Assembly: GCA_964389305.1 (NCBI GenBank)
Contig: CAYMEK010000016.1
Span: 1-64,000, forward strand
Length of the DNA stretch: 64,000 nt
DNA from: CAYMEK01 sp964389305
GTDB taxonomy: Bacteria > Spirochaetota > Spirochaetia > SZUA-6 > DRHE01
Direction of reading: 5' to 3'
Part shown: positions 49,225 to 58,401 of the stretch, one piece after another
How positions within the stretch are numbered: position 1 is the stretch's first letter
Layout of the letters: each line of letters begins with the position of its first letter
Notes under the pieces: generated by a model
Databases searched by the model: none
The model's input: the letters and a program-made list of their open reading frames with translations, nothing else
What the model was told of the DNA's origin: nothing
Program-made: the position numbers and the translations under genes

Positions 49225-51292
49225 AGACGGGGCAGAACAAGCAGCAAAGGAAATCGAAGAACTCTGCCGGCGGCTAGGCCGCTATCAGCACGAATACTAC
49301 GTGCTGGGTCGCCCGAGCGTCAGCGATCAGGAGTACGACCGGCTTTTCGACCGTCTTTCGAATCTAGAGAAGGCTTTCCCGCAGCTGCGGCGCCCGGATT
49401 CCCCCACCATGCGGGTGGGTTCCGACCTGACCAGCGATCTTCCCGAAGCCTCTCACACGATTCCGGTGCTGAGCCTCGACAAGGCCTACAGCGCGGTCGA
49501 GCTTGAAGCCTGGATCGCCAAGACGGAGAGGAATGCCGGCCGGTGGGCTGCTCCCGATTCGAGCCTATCCTACGTGATCGAAGAAAAGATCGACGGGGCC
49601 TCCATCGTCCTGTACTACGAGCAGGGACTGCTGGCCAGGGCCGTTACCAGAGGAAACGGGCTGGTTGGAAACGATATCACCGGCAATGTAAAAACCATAG
49701 GAGCGGTGCCGCTGCGTCTTTCCTCGGAGGTCACCGTGGCGGTACGGGGCGAGATCTTTCTGCCCAGAAGCCTGTTCGACCGCATCAATGCCAGGCAGGA
49801 AATCCCGTACGCCAATCCACGCAATCTGGCCTCCGGTACGCTGCGCCGGGTGAAAAGCTCAGAGGTGGCAGCGGTTCCTCTGGATATTTTCGTCTATGAA
49901 GGCTATTTCTCTTCGGGCCCGCAAACCCATGTGGGGATCCTGGAGGAGCTGGAGAAGCTCGGCTTCAAGGTCAATCCCCATACCGGCTTCTTTTCCGACC
50001 GCCAAGATGCGGCGGCGCTGCGACTGCAGCATCCCGGCTGGAGCGTGGCAAAGGTGGCGGAAATCCCCGACTACCTTGAACAGCTACGCAGCAACCGCCA
50101 GGAGCGGGACTACGAGATCGACGGCCTGGTCATCAAGGTAAACGAGCTGCCAGCCCGGGAGAGTCTCGGCTTTACCGGACACCATCCTCGCTGGGCCATC
50201 GCCTTCAAGTTCGAGGCGCCGGAAGCCCAGTCCACGATCGAGAATATCGAGGTGCAGGTGGGCAGGACGGGCCGGATCACCCCGGTAGCCCGCATCAAGC
50301 CGGTACGCCTTTCCGGCTCTACGATCGCCAATGCCACACTGCACAACCAGGATTACGTGGACCTCCTCGAGCTGGCCATTGGAGACCGGGTGAGCATCTC
50401 CAAGCGGGGGGATGTGATACCCGCAGTGGAACGGGTAGTGGAAAAAAACGAGCAGGGCAACAGGACCTGGAAAATGCCTTCCACCTGCCCTTCCTGCGGC
50501 GGCCCGCTTGTTCGCCGGGGGGCCCACCAGTTCTGTCCCAATCACGATTGTCCAGCCCAGATACGCGGCAGGATCCATTTCTTCGCTTCCAGAGGACAGA
50601 TGGACATCGACACCCTAGGACCCGAAACCCTCGAACTTCTGATCGAGCGGGCGATCATTCGGGATGTGGAGGATTTGTACTCCTTCGATCCCGAGGCTCT
50701 CACGGGGCTTCGTGGCTTCGGAGAAAAGAAAATCAGGTTGATCCGGGAGGGAATCGAGGAAAGCAAGCAGCAACCCTACCGCACCGTCCTGGTCGCTCTC
50801 GGGATCCCAGAGGTCGGTCAGAAAGTCGTGGAGCTTCTGATCGAGGCGGGCTACCGGGACATCGACTCGCTCCTGGCGGCCGCGGACAGGGCAGATCCGG
50901 CCGTGTTCACCTCGATCCACGGGATCGGCGAGAAAACGGCCAGGACCCTGATCGAAGAACTCGCCCGCCCCGATGTCAGGCGGCGGATAGAGGCTCTCAA
51001 GGCGGCCGGACTGAAGCTCAGCGAGGAGGCCCCTGCGAAAATGGAGGGGAGCGGCCTAGCCTTCGCCGGGCAGAGCTGGTGCGTTACGGGGAGTTTCGAA
51101 CACTTCAAGCCCAGGGAGCTGGCCGCCGAGGAAATCAAGAGACGGGGCGGCCGGGTGATCGCCGGCGTCAGCTCCAACACCACCCACCTGCTGGCCGGCC
51201 GCGGAGCGGGCAGCAAGCTGCAGAAAGCTCGCCAGCTAGGCGTACGCATTGTTGAGGAGAGTGAGTTCCTAGAGATGCTCACCTTCTCATAG
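49199..51292 (+). CDS. ligA: NAD-dependent DNA ligase
   Basis: A 697-residue LigA. The adenylation Lys is Lys130 in EEKIDGAS; the zinc finger is CPSCGGPLVRRGAHQFCPNHDC near residues 430-450, followed by helix-hairpin-helix repeats (GIPEVGQKVVELL, IHGIGEKTARTL) and a C-terminal BRCT domain with SFAGQSWCVTG-like text and GGRVIAGVSSNTTHLLAG. The initial ATG lies inside the previous gene; an in-frame later Met is not seen, so the start is tentative. It seals Okazaki fragments; dnaE is some 9 kb away on the other strand. Confidence 0.97.
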   Translation: MPSSNSSSKDGAEQAAKEIEELCRRLGRYQHEYYVLGRPSVSDQEYDRLFDRLSNLEKAFPQLRRPDSPTMRVGSDLTSDLPEASHTIPVLSLDKAYSAVELEAWIAKTERNAGRWAAPDSSLSYVIEEKIDGASIVLYYEQGLLARAVTRGNGLVGNDITGNVKTIGAVPLRLSSEVTVAVRGEIFLPRSLFDRINARQEIPYANPRNLASGTLRRVKSSEVAAVPLDIFVYEGYFSSGPQTHVGILEELEKLGFKVNPHTGFFSDRQDAAALRLQHPGWSVAKVAEIPDYLEQLRSNRQERDYEIDGLVIKVNELPARESLGFTGHHPRWAIAFKFEAPEAQSTIENIEVQVGRTGRITPVARIKPVRLSGSTIANATLHNQDYVDLLELAIGDRVSISKRGDVIPAVERVVEKNEQGNRTWKMPSTCPSCGGPLVRRGAHQFCPNHDCPAQIRGRIHFFASRGQMDIDTLGPETLELLIERAIIRDVEDLYSFDPEALTGLRGFGEKKIRLIREGIEESKQQPYRTVLVALGIPEVGQKVVELLIEAGYRDIDSLLAAADRADPAVFTSIHGIGEKTARTLIEELARPDVRRRIEALKAAGLKLSEEAPAKMEGSGLAFAGQSWCVTGSFEHFKPRELAAEEIKRRGGRVIAGVSSNTTHLLAGRGAGSKLQKARQLGVRIVEESEFLEMLTFS

Positions 51293-51301
51293 AAAATAAT
51301 A

Positions 51302-51330
51302 TTGACGCCTTCAGGTACTCGGATTACAGT
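51302..51330 (+). promoter_or_regulatory. Promoter of the nucleoside-uptake operon
   Basis: TTGACG, 17 bases, TACAGT in the 76-base gap after ligA. A very strong ribosome-binding site (GGAGGAGGTGG) follows before the ATG at 51369. Confidence 0.6.
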
Positions 51331-51368
51331 AAAGGAAAATAACTCAAACATGGAGGAGGTGGATTTCC

Positions 51369-52511
51369 ATGAAAAAAGCACTGCTCGCACTTCTGATTGT
51401 CCTCGTGGCTATTGCCGTACTGGGATGTAAGAAGAAAGAAGAGGCCGCGGCTCCGGAGGGACCCAAATATAAGATCGGCATCTGTTTCGATATCGGGGGG
51501 CGGGGGGACCAGTCCTTCAACGACTCCGCGTACCACGGCATGGTGATGCTGGCCGAGCGGTACAACGGGTATATCAAGGACGACCCCAGCAACGTGGATC
51601 ACGGCAAGGACATCGAGCTGAAATACCTGGAACCCAAGGCAGGGGGCCAGGACAGGGAACAGTTGCTGCGCGCTCTGGCCGAAGACGGCTACCAGCTGAT
51701 CATCGGGGTCGGATTTCTGTTCACGGACTCGATAACCAAGGTGGCCGCCGATTTTCCCGATCAACACTTCGGAATCATCGACGGCTATATTCCGGATCTC
51801 ACGGCAGACAGCAACATCACCTGTCTGAGTTTCGCCGAGCACGAGGGCTCGTTCCTGGTGGGCGCCATCGCCGGAATGATGAACAAAGGCGGGAAGGTGG
51901 GCTTCATCGGCGGGATGGATATTCCCCTGATCCACAAGTTCCAGGGCGGCTTCTATGCAGGAGTTATGTACGTCAATCCTGAGCTGAGAAAGCCGAACGC
52001 GCTGCTCGGCCAGTACTGCGGCAAAGACCCCACGGCGTTCAACGATCCGAAGACCGCGGAGAGCATCGCCGTGAACTTCTACCGGCAGGGTGCGACCATC
52101 ATTTATCACGCAGCCGGCGGGTCCGGCGCGGGGCTCTTCAAGGCGGCCCGGGACCTGGACAAGTGGGCCATCGGCGTCGACTCCGATCAGGGACTGATCT
52201 ACGCAACCAGTGACAGCTCCGAGGAACGAGCCATGGCCGAGCATATCCTGACTTCCATGCTCAAGCGGGTGGACAACGCCGTGTTCCTTACCGGACAGGA
52301 GCTGATCCAAAGCGACGACGTCAAGGGCGGTTACGATGAGTTCGGCCTGGCCGACGACGGCGTGGGCTACGCAGTGAACGAATACAACCAAAAGGTACTG
52401 GATCCCGTACGGGCGGACGTGGATCAGCTCAAACAGAAGATCATCGACGGGGAGATAACGGTTCCCGATGATGACTCCAAGGTTGCCGAGTGGGCTAAAG
52501 CGACCTTCTAG
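51369..52511 (+). CDS. BMP/PnrA-family nucleoside-binding lipoprotein
   Basis: A 380-residue extracytoplasmic binding protein. Residues 1-19 form a lipoprotein signal with Cys20 in the VLGC lipobox. The BMP family start is KIGICFDIGGRGDQSFNDSAYHG; GKVGFIGGMDIPLIHKFQGGFYAG and AAGGSGAGLFKAARDLDKWAIGVDSDQ (both abbreviated) follow in the normal order. Family members such as T. pallidum PnrA bind purine nucleosides. It is the receptor for the ATPase and permeases encoded directly downstream. Confidence 0.92.
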   Translation: MKKALLALLIVLVAIAVLGCKKKEEAAAPEGPKYKIGICFDIGGRGDQSFNDSAYHGMVMLAERYNGYIKDDPSNVDHGKDIELKYLEPKAGGQDREQLLRALAEDGYQLIIGVGFLFTDSITKVAADFPDQHFGIIDGYIPDLTADSNITCLSFAEHEGSFLVGAIAGMMNKGGKVGFIGGMDIPLIHKFQGGFYAGVMYVNPELRKPNALLGQYCGKDPTAFNDPKTAESIAVNFYRQGATIIYHAAGGSGAGLFKAARDLDKWAIGVDSDQGLIYATSDSSEERAMAEHILTSMLKRVDNAVFLTGQELIQSDDVKGGYDEFGLADDGVGYAVNEYNQKVLDPVRADVDQLKQKIIDGEITVPDDDSKVAEWAKATF

Positions 52512-52529
52512 AAAAAAAGGTTGACAATG

Positions 52530-52569
52530 GCGGGGCGGATCGCAGGGGTGCGAGCCGTCCCGCTTTTTT
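52530..52569 (+). terminator. Intrinsic terminator/attenuator after the lipoprotein gene
   Basis: GCGGGGCGG pairs with CCGTCCCGC (one G-U), continues with TCGCA/TGCGA around a GGGG loop, and is followed by TTTTTT. It lies inside the operon, so it would reduce transcription of the ATPase and permease genes relative to the receptor. Confidence 0.85.
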
Positions 52570-52588
52570 CATAGCCGGGAGGCCCCGA

Positions 52589-54109
52589 ATGCCAACAACC
52601 CTTCTCGCCATGGAGGAGATCACCAAGGTCTTTCCAGGCGTACGGGCCAACGACGGTGTAAGCTTCGACCTGCAGGCCGGGGAGATCCATGCACTGGTCG
52701 GTGAAAACGGCGCAGGCAAGACGACCCTCATGAAGATTCTCTACGGCCTGCAGAATCCTGATTCGGGAACGATCTATCTGCGCGGCGAACCCATCACCAT
52801 CCGCAATCCTCGTGACGCCATAGCCCAGGGCATCGGAATGGTCCACCAGCACTTCATGCTCGTTCCTCCCTTCACGGTTCTCGAAAACATTGTCCTCGGC
52901 GAAGAAACCCATGTAGCTGGAGTTTTGAAGCTGGAGGAGCCGGCCCGGAAAATAGAACAGATCATGAGCAGAAACAGTCTGCCGGTGGAGCTCGATCTGC
53001 CGGTGGAGGAGCTTCCGGTAGGCATGCAGCAGCGGGTGGAGATTCTAAAGATCCTCTACCGGGGAGCGGAGATTCTGGTCTTCGATGAGCCGACCGCAGT
53101 GCTCACTCCCCAGGAGGTGGAGGACCTGTTTGCCACGTTCCGCAAGATGAAAAGCCAGGGCCAGGGCATCATCTTTATCAGCCACAAGCTCGATGAGGTG
53201 CTGGGGATTGCCGACCGCATCACCGTGATCCGCCGCGGCCGGGTGGTGCGTACCCTACCCCGCCGGGAGGCGACCAAGCCCCTCATCGCCGAGCTGATGG
53301 TAGGCAAACCTGTGCTGCTCCAGGTTGAGAAGCAGCCGATCGAAGCAGGCAAAACAATTCTACAGGTGAGCGGGCTCTGTCACACAGGAGAGCGCGGTCA
53401 AAGGTCTCTTGACCGAGTAAGCCTGTCCGTTCGTGCCGGGGAGATCTACGGCATCGCCGGGGTGGAGGGCAACGGGCAGACCGAGCTGGTCCAGGCGATC
53501 ACCGAGCCCGTGAAGCTCGACGGCGGCGATATCCGCCTCGAGGGCCAGAGCATCCTGGGCTGGGATGTGCGTAGAAGGAGAGATGCGGGCATAGGCCATA
53601 TCCCCGAGGACAGGCAGCGCTACGGGTTGCTGCTGCCCTTCAGTCTGGCGGACAACCTGACCCTGGGGCAGCATCACCGACCGCCTTTCGTCAGGGGATT
53701 CCAGTGGGTCGATACGGCCAAGGTGCGGGAATACGCCCGCGAAACGATTCAGGCCTTCGACATCCGGACCCCCTCCGAGCTCACCCCGGCCAACGCTCTC
53801 TCCGGAGGCAACCAGCAGAAGGCCATTGTAGCCCGGGAGCTGAGCTTCGAGCCGATTTTACTGGTGGCTTCTCAGCCTACCCGTGGAGTGGACGTCGGCG
53901 CCATGGAGTTCATCTACTCCCAGCTTCTCCTGGCCCGTCAGCGCGGAAAGGCGATTCTTCTGATATCCGCCGACCTGGACGAGATCCTGTCCCTGTCCGA
54001 TCGTATCGGCGTAATGTTCAAGGGGCGCATCATCCAGGAGCTGTCCGGAGCACAAGCCACCAGGGAGAAGGTCGGGTTGTACATGACGGGGGGCGAACAA
54101 GGTGAATAA
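52589..54109 (+). CDS. Nucleoside/sugar ABC transporter double-domain ATPase
   Basis: A 506-residue protein of two fused nucleotide-binding domains. The first has Walker A GENGAGKTTLMKI near residue 37 and a degenerate signature LPVGMQQRVEI typical of the nucleoside/sugar subgroup; the second has a changed Walker A (GVEGNGQTELVQAI) and signature LSGGNQQKAIVAREL with RGVDVGAME near residue 430. It energises the two permeases; the layout matches NupO/YufO-type transporters. Confidence 0.93.
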   Translation: MPTTLLAMEEITKVFPGVRANDGVSFDLQAGEIHALVGENGAGKTTLMKILYGLQNPDSGTIYLRGEPITIRNPRDAIAQGIGMVHQHFMLVPPFTVLENIVLGEETHVAGVLKLEEPARKIEQIMSRNSLPVELDLPVEELPVGMQQRVEILKILYRGAEILVFDEPTAVLTPQEVEDLFATFRKMKSQGQGIIFISHKLDEVLGIADRITVIRRGRVVRTLPRREATKPLIAELMVGKPVLLQVEKQPIEAGKTILQVSGLCHTGERGQRSLDRVSLSVRAGEIYGIAGVEGNGQTELVQAITEPVKLDGGDIRLEGQSILGWDVRRRRDAGIGHIPEDRQRYGLLLPFSLADNLTLGQHHRPPFVRGFQWVDTAKVREYARETIQAFDIRTPSELTPANALSGGNQQKAIVARELSFEPILLVASQPTRGVDVGAMEFIYSQLLLARQRGKAILLISADLDEILSLSDRIGVMFKGRIIQELSGAQATREKVGLYMTGGEQGE

Positions 54110-55199
54110 GCCGAAACTGGACAAATACCGGCTCCTGGAGCTGCTGGCTCCAGTGTTGGGTTTCAGCGCTTCCATCGTGGTACTGCTCATCATCGCCGCC
54201 CTGGTGGGTGAGAGCCCGGCCAGCGCGGTTTCAGCCATTTTGAGATTTACTGTGGGAACCGGTGCGCGCCTGGCCACCGTATTTTCCGTAGCCCTGCCGC
54301 TCTTTATATCCGGGCTGGCCGTGGCTATCGCTTTCAGGGCCGGAGTATTCAATATCGGAGCCGAGGGCCAGTACTTCATAGGCGGACTGGTGGGCGCGCT
54401 GGCAGGGATCTACCTGCCTCTGCCAAGAGCCATTCATCTGCCCGTGGTGGTGCTGGCCGCCATGGCCGGAGGCGCGCTGTGGGCGGCCGTCCCCGCTATC
54501 TTGAAAGTAACCAAAGGGATTCACGAGGTCATCTCGACCATAATGCTCAATAATATCGCTCTCGCCCTGGTGAACTACCTGGTAAACGGGCCCCTGTCCG
54601 GCAGGGGCGAGGCGAGCCTGGAGCCGCAGACCCACAAGATCCTGCCCAGCGCCCTTTTTGGCAAGCTCAACAATTGGTTCCGGGCCATCGGCTTGAACGT
54701 CCCCGATCACGTGTACCTGGACTACACCTTGATCGTGGCCATCGTAGTGGGGATCCTGGCCTATATACTGCTGTTCCGCCTGCGCTTCGGTTTCGAGATC
54801 CGGGCCGTGGGGGTATCGCTGGAGGTCTCCCGCTACGCCGGCATACGGGTAAGCACCGTGCAGTTGGGGGTCTTTCTGATCAGCGGCGCCATTGCCGGTC
54901 TTATCGGCATGCAGGAGATCTTCGCTATCCGCGGTCACTACACCTTCGAGATCGCTTCCGGGCTGGGTTTCGACGGCATCGCCATCGCGCTTATCGGGCG
55001 CAACTCGCCGGTAGGGGTGATCTTCTCATCGATTCTTTTCGCCTTTCTAAAGCAGGCCGGCTACGGCCTGCAGCTCTATACCTCGGTGCCCAACGCCATC
55101 ATCTACGTCATCACCGGGCTGATGATTATTTTCATTGTGGTAATCAACGAGATCGTAACCCGCTATATCCGGGTACTGAGAAAAAAGGAGGCTGCCTGA
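54102..55199 (+). CDS. Nucleoside ABC transporter permease, first subunit
   Basis: A 365-residue permease starting with GTG at 54102, which overlaps the ATPase gene by 8 bases. About nine to ten membrane helices. The BPD_transp_2-type block FNIGAEGQYFIGG, followed by IHEVISTIMLNNIAL, is the coupling/family signature. It pairs with the following 291-residue permease. Confidence 0.92.
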   Translation: MNKPKLDKYRLLELLAPVLGFSASIVVLLIIAALVGESPASAVSAILRFTVGTGARLATVFSVALPLFISGLAVAIAFRAGVFNIGAEGQYFIGGLVGALAGIYLPLPRAIHLPVVVLAAMAGGALWAAVPAILKVTKGIHEVISTIMLNNIALALVNYLVNGPLSGRGEASLEPQTHKILPSALFGKLNNWFRAIGLNVPDHVYLDYTLIVAIVVGILAYILLFRLRFGFEIRAVGVSLEVSRYAGIRVSTVQLGVFLISGAIAGLIGMQEIFAIRGHYTFEIASGLGFDGIAIALIGRNSPVGVIFSSILFAFLKQAGYGLQLYTSVPNAIIYVITGLMIIFIVVINEIVTRYIRVLRKKEAA

Positions 55200-55200
55200 C

Positions 55201-56076
55201 ATGAACCTCTCGATAATGGTGGACTTTCTTTTCAAGGGCCTGGAAATCTCCGCGCCCATTGCCTTCGCCGCGCTGGGCGCGGTATTCAGCGAACGCAGTG
55301 GGGTCGTCAATATCGCCCTGGAGGGGTTCATGGCGGTGACTTCCTTCACCATAGTGTGGGGCTCGATTGTCTTCCAGAGTATCTGGATGGGACTGCTGGT
55401 GGCTATTATTACCGGAGGGATCATGGGCATGATCCATGCCGTAGCCACCATCACCTACCGGGTGAACCAGATCGTCAGCGGCGTGGCCATAAACATCATG
55501 GCCATCGGCATCGGCCGCTTCCTGTCCCAGAAGATTTTCAACCAGGAAACCCAGTCGGCTCTGAATCCCTATCTCTTCCCTACGGTTCTAGGCATCAACT
55601 CCTTCGCCTTCGCCTTGATTCCCATCACCGCTCTATGCTGGTTCCTGATCTATAAGACGCGCTTCGGCCTGCGGCTGCGTACCGTGGGTGAAAATCCGGA
55701 GGCTGCGGATACGCTGGGCATCAACGTGTACCTGATGCGTTACGGCGGTGTAGTCATATCGGGATTTATGTGCGGACTGGCGGCAGGAGTATTGTATCCG
55801 GCTAAATGGATCAATGGGATGACCGCCGGACGGGGATTCATCGCCCTGGCGGCAATGATCTTCGGCCGCTGGCACCCGGTGGGAGCCGTGCTGGCGGCGC
55901 TGCTGTTCGGCTACGCGGAGACCTTCCGCATCATGTTCGAGACGAAAGTACCCATGATTCCCAGCCAGTTCGTGCAAATGCTGCCCTATGTGTTGGCCAT
56001 TGTCGTGTTGATCGGCATGATGGGGAAAGCCCGCCCGCCGGCGGCTGACGGTATCCCTTACGAGCCGGGAGAATAA
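55201..56076 (+). CDS. Nucleoside ABC transporter permease, second subunit
   Basis: A 291-residue permease one base after the first permease gene. SERSGVVNIALEGFM near residue 38 and TYRVNQIVSGVAINIMAIGIGRF in the coupling region match the NupQ/YufQ-type family. About eight membrane helices. It completes a nucleoside importer with the lipoprotein, ATPase and first permease. Confidence 0.92.
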   Translation: MNLSIMVDFLFKGLEISAPIAFAALGAVFSERSGVVNIALEGFMAVTSFTIVWGSIVFQSIWMGLLVAIITGGIMGMIHAVATITYRVNQIVSGVAINIMAIGIGRFLSQKIFNQETQSALNPYLFPTVLGINSFAFALIPITALCWFLIYKTRFGLRLRTVGENPEAADTLGINVYLMRYGGVVISGFMCGLAAGVLYPAKWINGMTAGRGFIALAAMIFGRWHPVGAVLAALLFGYAETFRIMFETKVPMIPSQFVQMLPYVLAIVVLIGMMGKARPPAADGIPYEPGE

Positions 56077-56087
56077 AGGCGTCTCGA

Positions 56088-56675
56088 TCAGACCTCGCTC
56101 ATTCGTCGCAGCTCCTGCTTTACCTGTCCCAGAACCTGGCTGTAACGATCATCGAGAATGGTGAGATTGTCCCGTAGAAGTTTCTGATACTCCGGATCCA
56201 TAGCGGGGTCTATCTTGACACTGGCTCCCAACTGCTGGCTCATCGCCTGCTCTTTCTGCTTCAGGATGGGAGCAAACCTCTTATCTACGGCCTCTACGAC
56301 TCGCCTGCGCTCCTGGAGAAAGTCCTCGAGAAACTGCTCCATCTGACTCAGCAGCTTGGCAAGACGTTTGGCGTCATTCACCAGGGCATAAAAACCCTTT
56401 CCGGCCTTCTTGCTCTGGAGAAGTGACATCTGGTCGGAAGGCAGCTTGACATTTGCCAGCAGGGCCTGCAGTGCCCCTTCTCTGACGTGTTTGGTCTGTT
56501 TGCCAGCGAACTCCCCAAGCAGTTTCTTCAAATCTGCATCATCTTCGGAGAGGAACCTGGAAACGCTTTTCTTTCCTTCTGTGATGTAGCGGCTCGCTTC
56601 AAGGGATTCCTTGTTCGCCTCTACATCCTTGGTCTTTTCCAGGGCAATTTCCAGCGCCGATTTGATTTCTGACAT
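56088..56675 (-). CDS. Conserved helical cytoplasmic protein, unknown function
   Basis: A 195-residue, Lys/Glu/Gln-rich, mainly helical protein with no signal peptide. The ATG at 56675 (MSEIKSALEIALEKTKD) follows GAGGTG and is preferred to a GTG one codon upstream. Coiled-coil propensity is visible across residues 100-190 (SQMEQFLEDFLQERRRVVEAVDKRF and later, abbreviated). I know no function for it. It converges on the permease gene with only an 11-base gap. Confidence 0.75.
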   Translation of the reverse strand: MSEIKSALEIALEKTKDVEANKESLEASRYITEGKKSVSRFLSEDDADLKKLLGEFAGKQTKHVREGALQALLANVKLPSDQMSLLQSKKAGKGFYALVNDAKRLAKLLSQMEQFLEDFLQERRRVVEAVDKRFAPILKQKEQAMSQQLGASVKIDPAMDPEYQKLLRDNLTILDDRYSQVLGQVKQELRRMSEV

Positions 56676-56745
56676 CACCTCATCCTGTATCTGTTACGTT
56701 TACCATAATGTACTCAGTATAGAGACTGTAAATCAAGGCACCGAC

Positions 56746-57357
56746 TTACTCCACGATTTCCCGATCCGTGACAACGGCATCGAGAAGCTGGTCGTGAGCC
56801 GAGACCGGAACCTCCGCTATCAGTTGTTCGTCAAAAGCCAGACCCACGGCCCAGCAAGGGGTTCCCCCTGGGCGGCCGGATCGTGCCAGCGCCAGAAATC
56901 GATCGTAGAAACCCTTTCCCCTGCCCAACCGGCGTTTGCACCGATCGAACGCCATTCCCGGGGTCAGGATGAGAAGCCGGCCGGTAAGGGTTTTGGGGTC
57001 TACCGGGCGCCAGATCGGATCGGGCTCGAGGATCCCGAATTGATTGGGAAGCAGGTTCTCCGTACGGCCGTCGTACTCATAGAAGGCCAAGTCCGTACCT
57101 TCTATTCGTGGAATAGCTATCTTTCTCCGCTCCTTATAGGCACGCTCCACAATGAACCGGGTTTCCACCTCGCCGTAGATGGGAATATAGACGAATACCC
57201 AGTCCGCCCCGGCCCACCAGCCTGTGGCGAACAGACGCTCAGCCAGGGCCCGGCTCTTTCTTTGGATTTGAGGTCCGTCCAGCCGGGCCAGCCGAGCTCG
57301 GACTTGCTCCCGCACCGCCCGTTTGCGAGCTGTGATAGCAGGGGTGGATTCGCCCAT
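56746..57357 (-). CDS. 5-formyltetrahydrofolate cyclo-ligase
   Basis: A 203-residue YgfA-type enzyme that makes methenyl-tetrahydrofolate with ATP. Markers are RKRAVREQVRARLARLD near the N-terminus, VFVYIPIYGEVET, and the C-terminal LILTPGMAFDRCKRRLGRGKGFYDRFL (abbreviated at both ends) with the Gly-Lys-Gly-Phe-Tyr-Asp-Arg substrate loop. The ATG at 57357 follows a promoter by only a few bases, so a start upstream of it is unlikely; a long in-frame extension upstream is not conserved. Confidence 0.92.
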   Translation of the reverse strand: MGESTPAITARKRAVREQVRARLARLDGPQIQRKSRALAERLFATGWWAGADWVFVYIPIYGEVETRFIVERAYKERRKIAIPRIEGTDLAFYEYDGRTENLLPNQFGILEPDPIWRPVDPKTLTGRLLILTPGMAFDRCKRRLGRGKGFYDRFLALARSGRPGGTPCWAVGLAFDEQLIAEVPVSAHDQLLDAVVTDREIVE

Positions 57358-57366
57358 CGCCGTTGT

Positions 57367-57395
57367 ACTATATCGCAGGGAAACGCCTGTGTCAC
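57367..57395 (-). promoter_or_regulatory. Promoter of the cyclo-ligase gene, nearly leaderless
   Basis: Minus-strand GTGACA, exactly 17 bases, TATAGT. Only nine bases separate the -10 box from the ATG, so the transcript would begin about 2-3 bases before the start codon, and no ribosome-binding site can fit. Confidence 0.65.
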
Positions 57396-57558
57396 GCCTA
57401 CCCTGCAGCCGGATCGCCTTTGAATACGCGAAGCGGACCGCGTTTGAGAATCCGCCGTTGTAGAAATCGACGCCTCGAAATCCTTTAAATTTTAAGAAAT
57501 GCACGGTTTTAAGAATACCGGATTTATGTATGATGATGGGCAACAGCAAAGGACTGTG

Positions 57559-58401
57559 ATGACAGCAATACAGGAGTTCAGGAGACGTTACGGGCCTTGG
57601 GCATTGATAGCCGGAGGCTCGAAGGGACTGGGGGCGGCTTTCGCAGAAGAGGTGGCCCGCTATAGGCTGAACCTTATCCTGCTGGCCCGCAATGAGCATT
57701 CCCTGGCCGGCACTGCGGCGGGCATTAAAAAACGCCACGGCATCGAGGTGCGCACGGTTTCGGTCGATCTGGCCGCCGCGGGAGCGCTGTCGAAAGTGAA
57801 GTCAGCTATCGGAAAGCTGGAGATCGGTCTTCTGGTGTATAATGCCGCCGGTTCGTATACGGGAGCGTTCCTATCGGCTGAACCGGATTACTACAAACAG
57901 ATGGTGAATACGAACTGCACGGGGGCCCTCGAGCTGGTCTACTGGCTGGGCGCGCGGATGATCGAACGGCGCCGTGGAGGAATCCTGCTCATGTCCAGCC
58001 TGACTGCTTTTCTCGGCTCTCCGTTTGTAGTCACCTACGGGGCCACCAAGGCCTTCCTTCTGAATCTCGCCGAAGGACTCAATGTGGAATGGAATCCTTT
58101 TGGGGTGGACGTGGCCGCCTGCTGCGCCGGTCCCATACGTACCCCCAGCTACCTGCGCAGCAAACCGGCAGGCAAAGGGCCCAAGGCGCTGGAAATGGAG
58201 CCCGGGCAGGTAGCCCGTAAAGCCTTGCGGGCGCTTGGCCGCCGGACCATAGTCATCCCCGGCGTGTTGAATCGATTCGTATTTCTTTTGGTGAGCCGGT
58301 TGCTTTCTCGGACGGCGGCCACCCGCTTGCTGGCTCGCAGTACGCGGTCGATGTACGGCAATCGCGCCACCGACCCTCCCGGGGATGGTGTCATCCGATG
58401 A
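57559..58401 (+). CDS. Short-chain dehydrogenase/reductase
   Basis: A 280-residue classical SDR. The ATG at 57559 (AAAGGA five bases upstream) gives MTAIQEFRRRYGPWALIAGG. NAD(P) motif is GGSKGLGAAFAEE near residue 20; NAAGS near residue 95 and the catalytic SSLTAFLGSPFVVTYGATKAF hold the Ser-Tyr-Lys triad. The C-terminal hydrophobic stretch (VLNRFVFLLVSRLLSRT) suggests membrane association as in some lipid-modifying SDRs. Substrate unknown. Its stop overlaps the next gene start. Confidence 0.88.
   Translation: MTAIQEFRRRYGPWALIAGGSKGLGAAFAEEVARYRLNLILLARNEHSLAGTAAGIKKRHGIEVRTVSVDLAAAGALSKVKSAIGKLEIGLLVYNAAGSYTGAFLSAEPDYYKQMVNTNCTGALELVYWLGARMIERRRGGILLMSSLTAFLGSPFVVTYGATKAFLLNLAEGLNVEWNPFGVDVAACCAGPIRTPSYLRSKPAGKGPKALEMEPGQVARKALRALGRRTIVIPGVLNRFVFLLVSRLLSRTAATRLLARSTRSMYGNRATDPPGDGVIR

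Noticed and set aside
52521..52526. TTGACA as a -35 box before the ATPase gene
   Set aside because: No suitable -10 at 16-18 bases; it lies just before the terminator stem.
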